Counted from the stretch's first letter, positions 1 through 5,685 are shown. The stretch: 5,923 bases of DNA from Erythrobacter sp. 34-65-8 (GCA_002278985.1 NCJP01000110.1:1-5923), one strand, 5' to 3'. Numbers and translations are program-made. The notes: a model not told the origin generated them from the sequence alone.

Positions 1-552
1 CGCTTCGGCATCGCTGCGGCCGCGTGCCATGTAGCCACTCAGTACGTTGACCGCCTGCGGGGTCAGCCCGACATGGCCCATGACCGGGATGCCGCGCTGG
101 TTGAGGAAGGCGACCGTTTCGGCCATCGCCGCGCCGCCTTCCAGCTTCACCGCCGCTGCGCCGGTCTGCTTGAGCAGCCAGGATGCACTTTCGAAGGCCT
201 TCTCTTTCGAGGCTTCGTAGCTGCCGAACGGCATGTCGACCACGACCACCGCATGATAGCTGCCCCGGACCACGGCAGCGCCATGGTTGGCCATCATTTC
301 CAGCGTGACCGGCACGGTCGAAGGCAGGCCGTAAATAACCTGGCCGAGCGAGTCGCCGACCAGCAGGATGTCGCAATGGGCGTCGAGCAGCTGTGCCTGC
401 CGGGCGGTGTAGGCGGTCAGCATCACCAGCGGCTCGGCCGTGGTGCCGCCGGTCTTGTGGGCGCGGATTTTCGGCACCGTCAGGCGCTTCATCGGCGAAG
501 GGGTGGGATTGGCGCGGCTGGTCGCGGTGTCGAGCTGGAAGGTTGTGGACAT
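1..552 (-). CDS. panB: 3-methyl-2-oxobutanoate hydroxymethyltransferase (PanB), C-terminus cut off by window edge
   Basis: PanB makes ketopantoate from 2-oxoisovalerate and 5,10-methylenetetrahydrofolate, the first committed step of pantothenate and CoA synthesis, in the cytoplasm. The minus strand reads 184 uninterrupted codons from the ATG at 552 to the window edge. Family signatures are clear: LVGDSLG (residues 64-70) followed by STVPVT (78-83), [10 protein letters not shown] (103-112), VKLEGG (135-140) and [11 protein letters not shown] (159-169). By comparison with E. coli PanB, D67, D106 and E138 should be the metal-binding acidic residues. The usual length is about 260-290, so about a third is missing, including the expected catalytic Glu. 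The N-terminus is roughly 20-25 residues longer than in E. coli. Met21 ([10 protein letters not shown]) is an alternative start, and no good Shine-Dalgarno precedes either. The gene is divergent from the transporter at 677. Identification is very secure; the exact start is less so. Confidence 0.96.
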   Translation of the reverse strand, partial: MSTTFQLDTATSRANPTPSPMKRLTVPKIRAHKTGGTTAEPLVMLTAYTARQAQLLDAHCDILLVGDSLGQVIYGLPSTVPVTLEMMANHGAAVVRGSYHAVVVVDMPFGSYEASKEKAFESASWLLKQTGAAAVKLEGGAAMAETVAFLNQRGIPVMGHVGLTPQAVNVLSGYMARGRSDAEA

Positions 553-598
553 TGCGCGGGGTTAGCGCCGCCGCGCGGGAAAGGCAAAGCATCCCCTC

Positions 599-627
599 TT
601 GGCGCGGGCGCAATTCCGTTGCACTAT
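599..627 (+). promoter_or_regulatory. Weak candidate promoter for the NSS transporter gene
   Basis: TTGGCG (599-604) is followed after 17 bases by CACTAT (622-627), a poor match to the -10 consensus (3 of 6). Transcription would begin near 634, leaving a leader of about 43 bases before the ATG at 677. This is the best-spaced pair I found in the 124-base gap between the divergent panB and transporter genes. The gap holds no other gene, and I found no convincing promoter for panB on the minus strand. Confidence 0.22.
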
Positions 628-658
628 GGCGAAACAAAGGGGTAGCGCCCCTTCGATC

Positions 659-664
659 GGGAGG
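659..664 (+). promoter_or_regulatory. Shine-Dalgarno-like GGGAGG deciding the transporter start
   Basis: GGGAGG lies 12 bases before the ATG at 677. The spacing is a little long, but it is the only purine-rich element near a candidate start. The alternative in-frame starts at 599 (TTG) and 626 (ATG) lack such a site. They would also add hydrophilic residues not seen in the NSS family before the first membrane segment. Confidence 0.5.
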
Positions 665-676
665 ATCATTTTACCT

Positions 677-2098
677 ATGGTAGCAGCATCGGCCGGTGGC
701 GCATCGCGCGACGGATGGACTTCGCGTACGGCTTTCTTGCTGGCGGCAATCGGTTCGGCGGTGGGGCTGGGTAACCTTGTCCGCTTCCCGGCCGAAGCCG
801 GGGCCAATGGCGGCGGGGCATTCGTCCTTTTCTACATCCTGTGCATCGTGCTGATCGGCTTGCCAGTGCTTCTTGCTGAAACCCTGATCGGGCGTCACGG
901 CCAGGCCGCAGCCCCGGAAAGCTATCGCAAGATGGCGCAGGAATCGGGCGGTTCCAAGTATTGGGAGCTTGTCGCCTCGCTCGGGGTGTTCTCCGCTTTC
1001 CTGGTGCTCAGCTTCTACTGCGTGCTGGGCGGGTGGGTGCTCTACTACATCGGCACATTCACGGTCGACCTGTTCAGCGCTGGCATCTCCGGGCCAGCCT
1101 TCGAGGGCATGCCCTTCGCAGAGGTCGAGGGTCTGTTCCCGGCCATGATCGCCAATGGCCCGGTTACTGTGGCGCTCAACCTGCTGTTCCTCGGCATTAC
1201 CATGGCCTTCGTGGTGCGGGGGATTTCCGGCGGGATCGAGAAGCTTGCGGTCTATCTCATGCCCACCTTCTTCGTTCTGCTGATCGGCATCACGATCTAC
1301 GGGATGTTCGGCGGCGCGATGAAGGAGACACTCGCCTACTTGTTCACCTTCGAGCCGGAGAAGCTCACTGGCGAGGTCATGCTGGCCGCCGTGGGCCAGG
1401 CGTTCTTCTCGCTCTCGCTCGGTGTGGCCGGCATGGTCACCTACGGTGCCTATGTCGGGCGCGAGGTCAATCTGGCCGGGACATCAGCCATCATCGGTGC
1501 CTCCGATACGGCGGTGGCCCTGATTGCCGGCCTGTGCATCTTCCCGATCGTGTTCGCTGCCGGGCTGACGCCCAATGGCGGGCTTGGTCTGATGTTCCAG
1601 ACCTTGCCGCACGCCTTCCAGGAAATTCCCTTCGGCTCGCTGATCGGTCTGGCGTTCTTCATCATGGTGGCTTTTGCCGCCCTGACAAGTTCGGTTGCGC
1701 TGATGGAAGTGCCTTCGGCATGGGTGATTGACCGGTTCGGGCTTTCGCGGCCGGCAGCCGTGGGGATCGTGACCGCAGGCGCGGCCCTGCTTGGGGCGCT
1801 TTCGGCGCTCTCGACCGGGGCGCTGTCCGGCTTCCATCCACTCGGCTTCCTGCCCATGTTCGAAGGGATGGGTGTGCTCGACACGCTCGATACCGTCACT
1901 GCCAAGCTGTTCATGCCGGTGACTGCGCTGCTGACCTGCATTTTCGTGGGCTGGATTGCCAACCGGCGGTTGGTGGATTCGGAAAACGGCTTGTCGGGCG
2001 GCCTGCATGTGTTCTGGCGGTTCCTGGTTTGCTGGCTGTGCCCGCTGGCGCTGCTGGCCATTCTGATTGTCGGGATTTTCCCTTCGCTGACAGCGTAA
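677..2098 (+). CDS. Sodium-dependent transporter of the NSS (SNF, LeuT-like) family
   Basis: This is a secondary transporter in the inner membrane. NSS proteins use the Na+ gradient to import amino acids or related small solutes; the substrate cannot be told from sequence. From the ATG at 677 the protein has 473 residues, normal for bacterial members, with about 11-12 hydrophobic segments. TM1 carries the family signature GSAVGLGNLVRFP (26-38) followed by GANGGGAF (42-49). By analogy with LeuT, N33 is a sodium ligand and R36 an extracellular gate residue. Y114 in TM3 (SFYCVLGGW) may be the substrate-contacting Tyr. TM6 has the unwound-helix motif FFSLSLG (243-249), and TM8 has A334 and T337-S338 matching the second sodium site. 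The tryptophan common in NSS TM1 (IWRFP) is Leu-Val here. The gene stands alone, divergent from panB and convergent with the gene at 2168. Family assignment is secure, substrate unknown. Confidence 0.95.
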   Translation: MVAASAGGASRDGWTSRTAFLLAAIGSAVGLGNLVRFPAEAGANGGGAFVLFYILCIVLIGLPVLLAETLIGRHGQAAAPESYRKMAQESGGSKYWELVASLGVFSAFLVLSFYCVLGGWVLYYIGTFTVDLFSAGISGPAFEGMPFAEVEGLFPAMIANGPVTVALNLLFLGITMAFVVRGISGGIEKLAVYLMPTFFVLLIGITIYGMFGGAMKETLAYLFTFEPEKLTGEVMLAAVGQAFFSLSLGVAGMVTYGAYVGREVNLAGTSAIIGASDTAVALIAGLCIFPIVFAAGLTPNGGLGLMFQTLPHAFQEIPFGSLIGLAFFIMVAFAALTSSVALMEVPSAWVIDRFGLSRPAAVGIVTAGAALLGALSALSTGALSGFHPLGFLPMFEGMGVLDTLDTVTAKLFMPVTALLTCIFVGWIANRRLVDSENGLSGGLHVFWRFLVCWLCPLALLAILIVGIFPSLTA

Positions 2099-2110
2099 GG
2101 CTGCCGATGT

Positions 2111-2150
2111 AAAAATGAGGCAAGGCCGCCACGGGGCGGGCCTTGCCTCA
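2111..2150 (-). terminator. Rho-independent terminator between convergent genes, best oriented for the minus-strand gene
   Basis: A perfect 12-bp inverted repeat has arms TGAGGCAAGGCC (2116-2127) and GGCCTTGCCTCA (2139-2150) with an 11-base loop. Part of the loop (GCC/GGC) could extend the stem. On the minus strand the stem is followed directly by TTTTT (complement of 2115-2111), the classic arrangement for ending the transcript of the gene at 2168-2662. On the plus strand, 17 bases after the transporter stop, the stem is followed only by CTTGCTCC. It may therefore work in both directions, but less efficiently for the transporter. Confidence 0.88.
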
Positions 2151-2167
2151 CTTGCTCCCGGTTTCGG

Positions 2168-2662
2168 TCAGAGCGCGGTCTGGACGTGGCGCTCTTCCGC
2201 GCTGTCGTGGACGTTCATGCCCAGGGCCATTTTCGCGGTATCGAGCAGGCCCATCTCGCCGCTCCAGATTTCCGCCCGGCCCAGGTCCATGCGCAGGAAC
2301 AGGAGGTCGGGGTCATCCTTGCCCTGATCGTACCAGGCGGCGACGAAGTTGTTCCAGAACTGTTCGAAGCGGGCGCGGTCCGGTTCAACTGTCAGTGTGC
2401 CGTCGAAGCGCGCGAACATGTCGTGGCCCTTGGAGACGAAGGTAGCGGTGACCGGGCCGAGTGCGGCGAACGCGCTGTGCTTGTGAGTGAAGAACCAGAT
2501 CGCGCTGTCGGCATCCTTGTCGAGCTGCGGGCTCATCGGCACCGCGCTGGTGCTGTCCCCCTGCCGCTGCAGGAAAAGGTAGGGGGAACCGGCCAGTTCG
2601 CGCCAGAACGTCTGCTTCAGTTCATCGGCCTTGGCTGCGGTATCGGTGGTGGTGTGCTTCAT
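2168..2662 (-). CDS. Pyridoxamine 5'-phosphate oxidase-related protein (general stress protein, FMN split-barrel type)
   Basis: This is a 164-residue soluble protein with no signal peptide. It resembles the short 'general stress protein 26'/Pyrid_ox_like group of the FMN-binding split-barrel superfamily. Members bind flavin or related cofactors, but their reactions are mostly unknown. Visible family features are an N-terminal helix (about 10-25), a first strand region around 35-47 containing VPMSPQ, then AIWFFTHKHS (54-63), a strand VTATFVSKGH (71-80), FARFDGTLTV (83-92), and a C-terminal half with the helix RFEQFWNNFVAAWY (98-111) and the pattern LRMDLGRAEIW (123-133). The ATG at 2662 is supported by a strong AAGGAG six bases upstream. 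Longer in-frame extensions run through the divergent promoter and were rejected. The gene ends at a good terminator and is divergent from imuA across 124 bases, so the SOS box there might also influence it; this is inference. Fold assignment is fairly secure, activity unknown. Confidence 0.87.
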   Translation of the reverse strand: MKHTTTDTAAKADELKQTFWRELAGSPYLFLQRQGDSTSAVPMSPQLDKDADSAIWFFTHKHSAFAALGPVTATFVSKGHDMFARFDGTLTVEPDRARFEQFWNNFVAAWYDQGKDDPDLLFLRMDLGRAEIWSGEMGLLDTAKMALGMNVHDSAEERHVQTAL

Positions 2663-2668
2663 CGGTTG

Positions 2669-2674
2669 CTCCTT
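2669..2674 (-). promoter_or_regulatory. Ribosome binding site AAGGAG for the pyridoxamine-oxidase-like gene
   Basis: The minus strand reads AGAAGGAGCAACCG and then ATG, so AAGGAG lies six bases before the start at 2662. It fixes this start against the much longer open frame upstream. A small imperfect inverted repeat, ATGGG/CCCAT at 2681-2697, lies just upstream in the leader and may be incidental. Confidence 0.8.
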
Positions 2675-2740
2675 CTGGTTATGGGATGGCAACCCATGGC
2701 CCGCCTCGCCGTTCCGGGCAGGCTGTGAACAGGCGTTGGA

Positions 2741-2765
2741 CCGGACGAATTGCGAATCGGTCCGG
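2741..2765. repeat. Inverted repeat CCGGAC/GTCCGG in the imuA divergent promoter region
   Basis: CCGGAC (2741-2746) and GTCCGG (2760-2765) form a perfect 6-bp inverted repeat around a 13-base AT-richer core that contains the proposed -35 element of the imuA promoter. It could be an operator for a second regulator of the imuA promoter or of the divergent gene at 2662, or it may be chance in GC-rich DNA. Confidence 0.4.
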
Positions 2766-2778
2766 AATAGAACATAAG
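2750..2778 (+). promoter_or_regulatory. Candidate promoter of the imuA-imuB operon
   Basis: TTGCGA (2750-2755) and CATAAG (2773-2778) are separated by 17 bases, matching each sigma-70 hexamer at four of six positions. The -10 element lies inside the SOS box, which is how LexA usually blocks its targets. Transcription would start around 2784-2787, essentially at the proposed imuA ATG, implying a leaderless or nearly leaderless mRNA. Confidence 0.5.
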
Positions 2779-2784
2779 TGGAAC
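2770..2784 (+). promoter_or_regulatory. SOS box (LexA operator), GAAC-N7-GAAC
   Basis: GAAC (2770-2773), seven bases, GAAC (2781-2784) is a perfect match to the direct-repeat LexA operator known in alphaproteobacteria (equivalent to GTTC-N7-GTTC on the other strand). It sits immediately before imuA, a classic SOS target in this class, and overlaps the best -10 element. Sequence, position and downstream gene function all agree. A further inverted half-site, GTTC, follows at 2794-2797. Confidence 0.9.
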
Positions 2785-2786
2785 AT

Positions 2787-3575
2787 ATGGACTGTTCCGC
2801 TTCCTCTTTTGGCCTTCCCGGCTCATCCCGCAGCCTTGGGCTGTCTTTCGTGCAGGCCTCCGGCTGGAGGCCGGGCCTGGCGGAGGGTGCGCTGCATAAC
2901 GAGATTTTCGCGTGCTCACGTGCGGCAAGCGGGGCGGGGCTGGCGCTGGCCCTGGTGCGCGACGCGCTGAGCCACGCCCCAGGCAACGCGGTGCAGGAGG
3001 CCGAGGACCGCCGCTGCGTGTTGTGGGTGCAGGATCGCGCGGCAATCCGCCTGGGCGGGCGGCCCTATCGTCCCGGCCTGCCGCCATGGCTGCAGGGCCG
3101 CCTGATCCATGTCGCGGCCGACAAGCCGGAGGATGCGCTGTTCGCGCTGGAAGAGGGGCTGCGCTGTCGTGATCTGGCCTGTGTGGTGGGAGAGCTGGGC
3201 GGAAATCCGCGCGCGCTCGATTTCACCGCCTCGCGCCGGCTCAGCCTCGCTGCTGAAAAGCATGGCGTGCCGCTATGGCTGGTGCGGATGGACGCCGCGC
3301 GTGACCTGTCATCGGCCCGGATGCGATGGGAGGTGCGCGCCGCCCCCTCAGCCGCGTCGCCCTGGGATGCGCGCGCGCCGGGGCCCCCAGCCTGGCGCGC
3401 CACGTTATTCCGTGCCCGCAACCATCCCCCCGGTGAATGGACCCTCGATGATGACGGACAAAGCCTTGCTGTCCGCCCCGCAAAGCCAGGTGCAACCCCC
3501 GCCGCACAATCGGGGGCGCCGTATCCTCTCGGTTTGGCTTTCGCGTCTGGCGCTCGATCGCTGGCGGCTGGCTGA
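2787..3575 (+). CDS. imuA: ImuA, RecA/SulA-like accessory protein of SOS translesion synthesis
   Basis: ImuA acts with ImuB and the polymerase DnaE2 in damage-induced, error-prone lesion bypass; its exact role is unsettled. From the ATG at 2787 the protein has 262 residues. Family features are GLAEGALHNEI (about 30-40), RLIHVAADKPEDALFALEEGLRC (about 107-129), LACVVGEL (132-139), TASRRLSLAAEKHGVPLWLVR (about 150-170) and RMRWEVRAAPSA (181-192), then the C-terminal signature LFRARNHPPGEWTLD (about 211-225). No canonical Walker A loop is seen, as is usual for ImuA. A GTG at 2778 could add three residues, but it lies inside the SOS box and -10 element. With the ATG at 2787 no Shine-Dalgarno fits, suggesting leaderless translation. 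The last 42 codons overlap imuB in another frame, and the Ala/Pro/Gly-rich tail after about residue 232 is probably not conserved. The gene is under SOS control through the box at 2770. Confidence 0.92.
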   Translation: MDCSASSFGLPGSSRSLGLSFVQASGWRPGLAEGALHNEIFACSRAASGAGLALALVRDALSHAPGNAVQEAEDRRCVLWVQDRAAIRLGGRPYRPGLPPWLQGRLIHVAADKPEDALFALEEGLRCRDLACVVGELGGNPRALDFTASRRLSLAAEKHGVPLWLVRMDAARDLSSARMRWEVRAAPSAASPWDARAPGPPAWRATLFRARNHPPGEWTLDDDGQSLAVRPAKPGATPAAQSGAPYPLGLAFASGARSLAAG

Positions 3576-5061
3576 GGGTTGCACGCCGGGCGAGGGCGTG
3601 GATGCGGCGCCGGTCGTGCTCATTACCGACACTGCCCACGGCCCGCGGATCGATGCCGCCAACCGTGCTGCCCGCGAAGCGGGTGCGCGAGGGGGGATGC
3701 GGCTGGCCGATGCCCGCGCCCTGTGTCCGCACATCAGGGCCGTGCCGACCGATCCCGCGGGAGACCGCGATGCGCTGGAGAAGCTGGCGCTGTGGGGGCA
3801 GCGCTGGGGGCCGTGGAGCGCGCTCGACCCGCCGGATGGCCTGCTCGTCGATGTCACCGGCGTTGCCCACCTGTTCGGCGGCGAGGCGCGGTTGCTGGCC
3901 GATGTCCAGGCCGCCTTTGCCAGACGCGAGCTGGCTGCGCGCTGCGCCATTGCGCCCACGGCGGGGGCAGCCTGGGCGCTGGCGCATTACGGGCCAGCGC
4001 GGGCGGTCCTGGGGGCGGACGGGGACTGGTCGCGCCCGCTGGCCGATCTGCCCGTTGCCGCGCTGCGGCTTGATGACGATGTGCTGACGGTGCTGCGCCG
4101 CCTCGGTCTCAAGCGGCTGGGCGACCTGTGGGGTATCGGGCGCGATGCGCTGGTGCGGCGGTTTCGCAACCGCACGTCGCCTTCCGCCAACCCGCTGGTG
4201 CGGCTCGACCAACTGCTGGGCCGGGTGCCGGAGCCTCTGCTGCCGGTGGCGGCGCAGGATCTGCCGCTGGTCCAGCGGCGGCTGATGGAGCCGATCCGGC
4301 ATCGCCCGCTGCTGGACCAGGTCATGACCGACCTGGCGGGTGACATGGTGCGCGAGCTGGAGCGGCGCGGGCAGGGCGTGCGGCGGTTGGAGCTGGGCCT
4401 GTGGCGGGTCGACGGGATGGTGGTGGTGCGCCAGCTGGAACTGGCGGCGGCGAGCCGCGATGCGGCGCACCTCACCCGCCTGTTCGCCAGCCGCCTGGAC
4501 GATGTCGACGCCGGGCTGGGGATCGAGCTGGCCCGCCTGCGCGCCAGCTGGTGCGAGCCTGTCGCCATGACCCAGGGCGATATCGAGGCTGCGGCGGAGC
4601 GGCATGGCACCTCGCTTGCCGCCATGGTTGACCGGCTGCGGGTGCGGCTGGGGGACAAGGCTGTCAGCCACCCGGTGCTCCACGCCAGCCATGTGCCTGA
4701 GCGCGCTCAGCGCTGGCAGCCGCCGCTCGCGCCCGAACCCGCCACGCAGGAACAGCTGCGTTTCCATGCCCGGCCGCTGAAGCTGCTCGACCGGGCGGAA
4801 CCGATCGCGGTGCTCTATGCCAGCCCGGACGGGCACCCGCGCTCGTTCCGCTGGCGCGGGCAGGTGCACGAAGTCGCCCGGGTCGAAGGGCCGGAGCGGA
4901 TCGCACCGGAATGGTGGCGCGAACGCGGCGCGGCGCGGCTGCGCGATTACTACCGGATCGAGGACGAGGCCGGACGGCGCTACTGGATCTACCGCCTCGG
5001 CCTCGCCGGAGACGGGCGCGGCGGCCCGCCCCAATGGTTCCTGCAGGGGCTGTGCGCCTAG
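3448..5061 (+). CDS. imuB: ImuB, catalytically inactive Y-family polymerase-like protein
   Basis: ImuB is the hub of the mutasome: it binds ImuA, DnaE2 and the beta clamp at damaged forks but does not itself polymerise. From the tandem ATGATG at 3448 the protein has 537 residues, normal for the family. The polymerase-like core starts with RRILSVWLSRLALDRW (24-39), where active Y-family enzymes carry an Asp-x-Asp that is missing here. The second acidic motif (Ser-x-Asp-Glu) is replaced by ALDPPDGLLVDVTG (125-138), then HLFGG. A helix-hairpin-helix thumb lies at about 201-241, LVRLDQLLGRVPEPL at 250-264 and a little-finger region at about 268-400. The C-terminal ImuB domain includes RPLKLLDRAEPIAV (442-455), GPERIAPEWW (481-490), LRDYYRIEDEAGRRYW (498-513) and PPQWFLQGLCA (527-537). 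The Shine-Dalgarno is weak (GGTGAATGGA), so translation probably depends on coupling to imuA. No dnaE2 follows. Confidence 0.93.
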   Translation: MMTDKALLSAPQSQVQPPPHNRGRRILSVWLSRLALDRWRLAEGCTPGEGVDAAPVVLITDTAHGPRIDAANRAAREAGARGGMRLADARALCPHIRAVPTDPAGDRDALEKLALWGQRWGPWSALDPPDGLLVDVTGVAHLFGGEARLLADVQAAFARRELAARCAIAPTAGAAWALAHYGPARAVLGADGDWSRPLADLPVAALRLDDDVLTVLRRLGLKRLGDLWGIGRDALVRRFRNRTSPSANPLVRLDQLLGRVPEPLLPVAAQDLPLVQRRLMEPIRHRPLLDQVMTDLAGDMVRELERRGQGVRRLELGLWRVDGMVVVRQLELAAASRDAAHLTRLFASRLDDVDAGLGIELARLRASWCEPVAMTQGDIEAAAERHGTSLAAMVDRLRVRLGDKAVSHPVLHASHVPERAQRWQPPLAPEPATQEQLRFHARPLKLLDRAEPIAVLYASPDGHPRSFRWRGQVHEVARVEGPERIAPEWWRERGAARLRDYYRIEDEAGRRYWIYRLGLAGDGRGGPPQWFLQGLCA

Positions 5062-5597
5062 CTGGTCCTTCCTGCCTTGCGGAACAGCCAGGCCGAGAAC
5101 AGCCACCCGGCTGCCCACAGGATCGTGAAAACCCAGGTGAAATGGCCCTGAAGCTGCATAATCACGCCCACCAGCACTTGCGCCGTGGCTGTCGCCATCA
5201 TCGCTGCCGCCATCCCACGGGCCCGGAAACGTGCCCCGATTGCCCCGAACAGTGCCAGCAGGGGGATCAGGTTGAACCACAGGTTGATCAGTTCATCCTC
5301 ATCTCCGACAATCCCGACTGCGGCATTGGCCCAGAGCAACATCAGCCCCAGCCCCAAGGCCACTGCACTGCCCGCGCGATATGCCCAGCTGCCGCTCGCC
5401 CGGACTGCCATTTCGAACGCCAGGCCCACCCCGCCAAGCATCACCGTGGCGGCGACGAAGTCCTCGCCGGTCCAGTTGACTTCCCCCGTGAAAAGCATGG
5501 CTACCGCCGGCCACAGGATCAATGTGGCGATGGCCGTCCATCCCAGAACGCGCCAGCGATTGAAAAACGGGGCACGGCTTGAACCTTGTTCATTCAT
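5058..5597 (-). CDS. Hypothetical multi-spanning membrane protein
   Basis: This is a 179-residue very hydrophobic protein with about six predicted membrane segments: roughly residues 15-37, 44-65, 73-96, 105-122, 128-148 and 153-172. The N-terminus is short and hydrophilic, and the C-terminal end is basic (FRKAGRTS). Recognisable patterns are GEVNWTGEDFVAA (38-50) before TM2, and WANAAVGIVGDEDELINL (89-106), an acidic loop between TM3 and TM4. These recall a group of uncharacterised membrane proteins that I remember from Sphingomonadales; I know of no assigned function. The ATG at 5597 is preceded by AAAGGAG at eight-base spacing, so in-frame Mets further upstream are unlikely starts. The gene converges on imuB, sharing CTAG so that the two stop codons overlap. 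It is divergent from the winged-helix regulator at 5680, which may control it (inference). Confidence 0.85.
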   Translation of the reverse strand: MNEQGSSRAPFFNRWRVLGWTAIATLILWPAVAMLFTGEVNWTGEDFVAATVMLGGVGLAFEMAVRASGSWAYRAGSAVALGLGLMLLWANAAVGIVGDEDELINLWFNLIPLLALFGAIGARFRARGMAAAMMATATAQVLVGVIMQLQGHFTWVFTILWAAGWLFSAWLFRKAGRTS

Positions 5598-5605
5598 GGT
5601 CTTGT

Positions 5606-5612
5606 CTCCTTT
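5606..5612 (-). promoter_or_regulatory. Ribosome binding site AAAGGAG for the membrane protein gene
   Basis: The minus strand reads AAAGGAG, eight bases, then ATG at 5597. It settles the start of the membrane protein against upstream in-frame ATGs. Confidence 0.8.
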
Positions 5613-5644
5613 GTTCAGGAAGCCCATCAAGCACCGGCAAGGGG

Positions 5645-5685
5645 TGAGCGGCATGAGCGAACAGTGAGCAATTGCTGAAATGAGC
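5645..5685. repeat. Four TGAGC direct repeats and a palindrome before the regulator gene
   Basis: TGAGC occurs at 5645, 5654, 5665 and 5681, the last inside the start of the regulator gene. AGCAATTGCT at 5667-5676 is a perfect 10-bp palindrome ending three bases before its ATG. OmpR/PhoB-type winged-helix proteins often bind short direct repeats, so this could be an operator in the 82-base divergent gap. The spacing (9, 11, 16) is irregular and chance cannot be excluded. A four-codon frame (Met-Ser-Glu-Gln-stop) also lies here, at 5653-5667. Confidence 0.35.

Noticed and set aside
599..676. Longer N-terminus of the transporter starting at 599 or 626
   Set aside because: There is no ribosome site for either start, the added residues do not resemble NSS N-termini, and a possible promoter overlaps them. 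GGGAGG supports the ATG at 677.
1450..2151. Minus-strand open frames of 174 and 233 codons inside the transporter gene
   Set aside because: They are antisense shadows with unnatural composition and no motif, and they run over the terminator stem.
2186..2728. A 180-codon plus-strand frame over the stress protein gene
   Set aside because: It is antisense to a recognisable split-barrel protein, overlaps its terminator-proximal end and has no family pattern of its own.
2711..2730. GTTC-N12-GAAC inverted half-sites as a second SOS box
   Set aside because: Orientation and spacing do not fit the GAAC-N7-GAAC operator, and four-base half-sites occur often by chance.
2778..2786. GTG start of imuA at 2778
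   Set aside because: The codon lies within the SOS box and the last base of the proposed -10 element, so it would probably not be transcribed. The ATG at 2787 is in frame and more plausible.
2663..2986. Extended N-terminus of the pyridoxamine-oxidase-like protein
   Set aside because: The extension is low-complexity, crosses the divergent promoter and imuA, and lacks family similarity. The ATG at 2662 has an excellent AAGGAG.
3109..3447. imuB starting at 3109, giving 650 residues
   Set aside because: The extra 113 residues are an out-of-frame reading of imuA, rich in Arg, Pro and Trp, without ImuB features. The start at 3448 gives the normal family length.
3241..5280. A 679-codon open frame on the minus strand opposite imuB
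   Set aside because: It is the antisense shadow of a high-GC gene. The translation is rich in Arg, Pro, Gln and His without any family motif, and it runs into the neighbouring gene. The plus-strand frame is a clear ImuB.
5653..5667. Four-codon leader peptide (Met-Ser-Glu-Gln-stop) before the regulator gene
   Set aside because: It is too short to judge. AAGGGG at suitable spacing is the only support, and attenuation structures are not evident.
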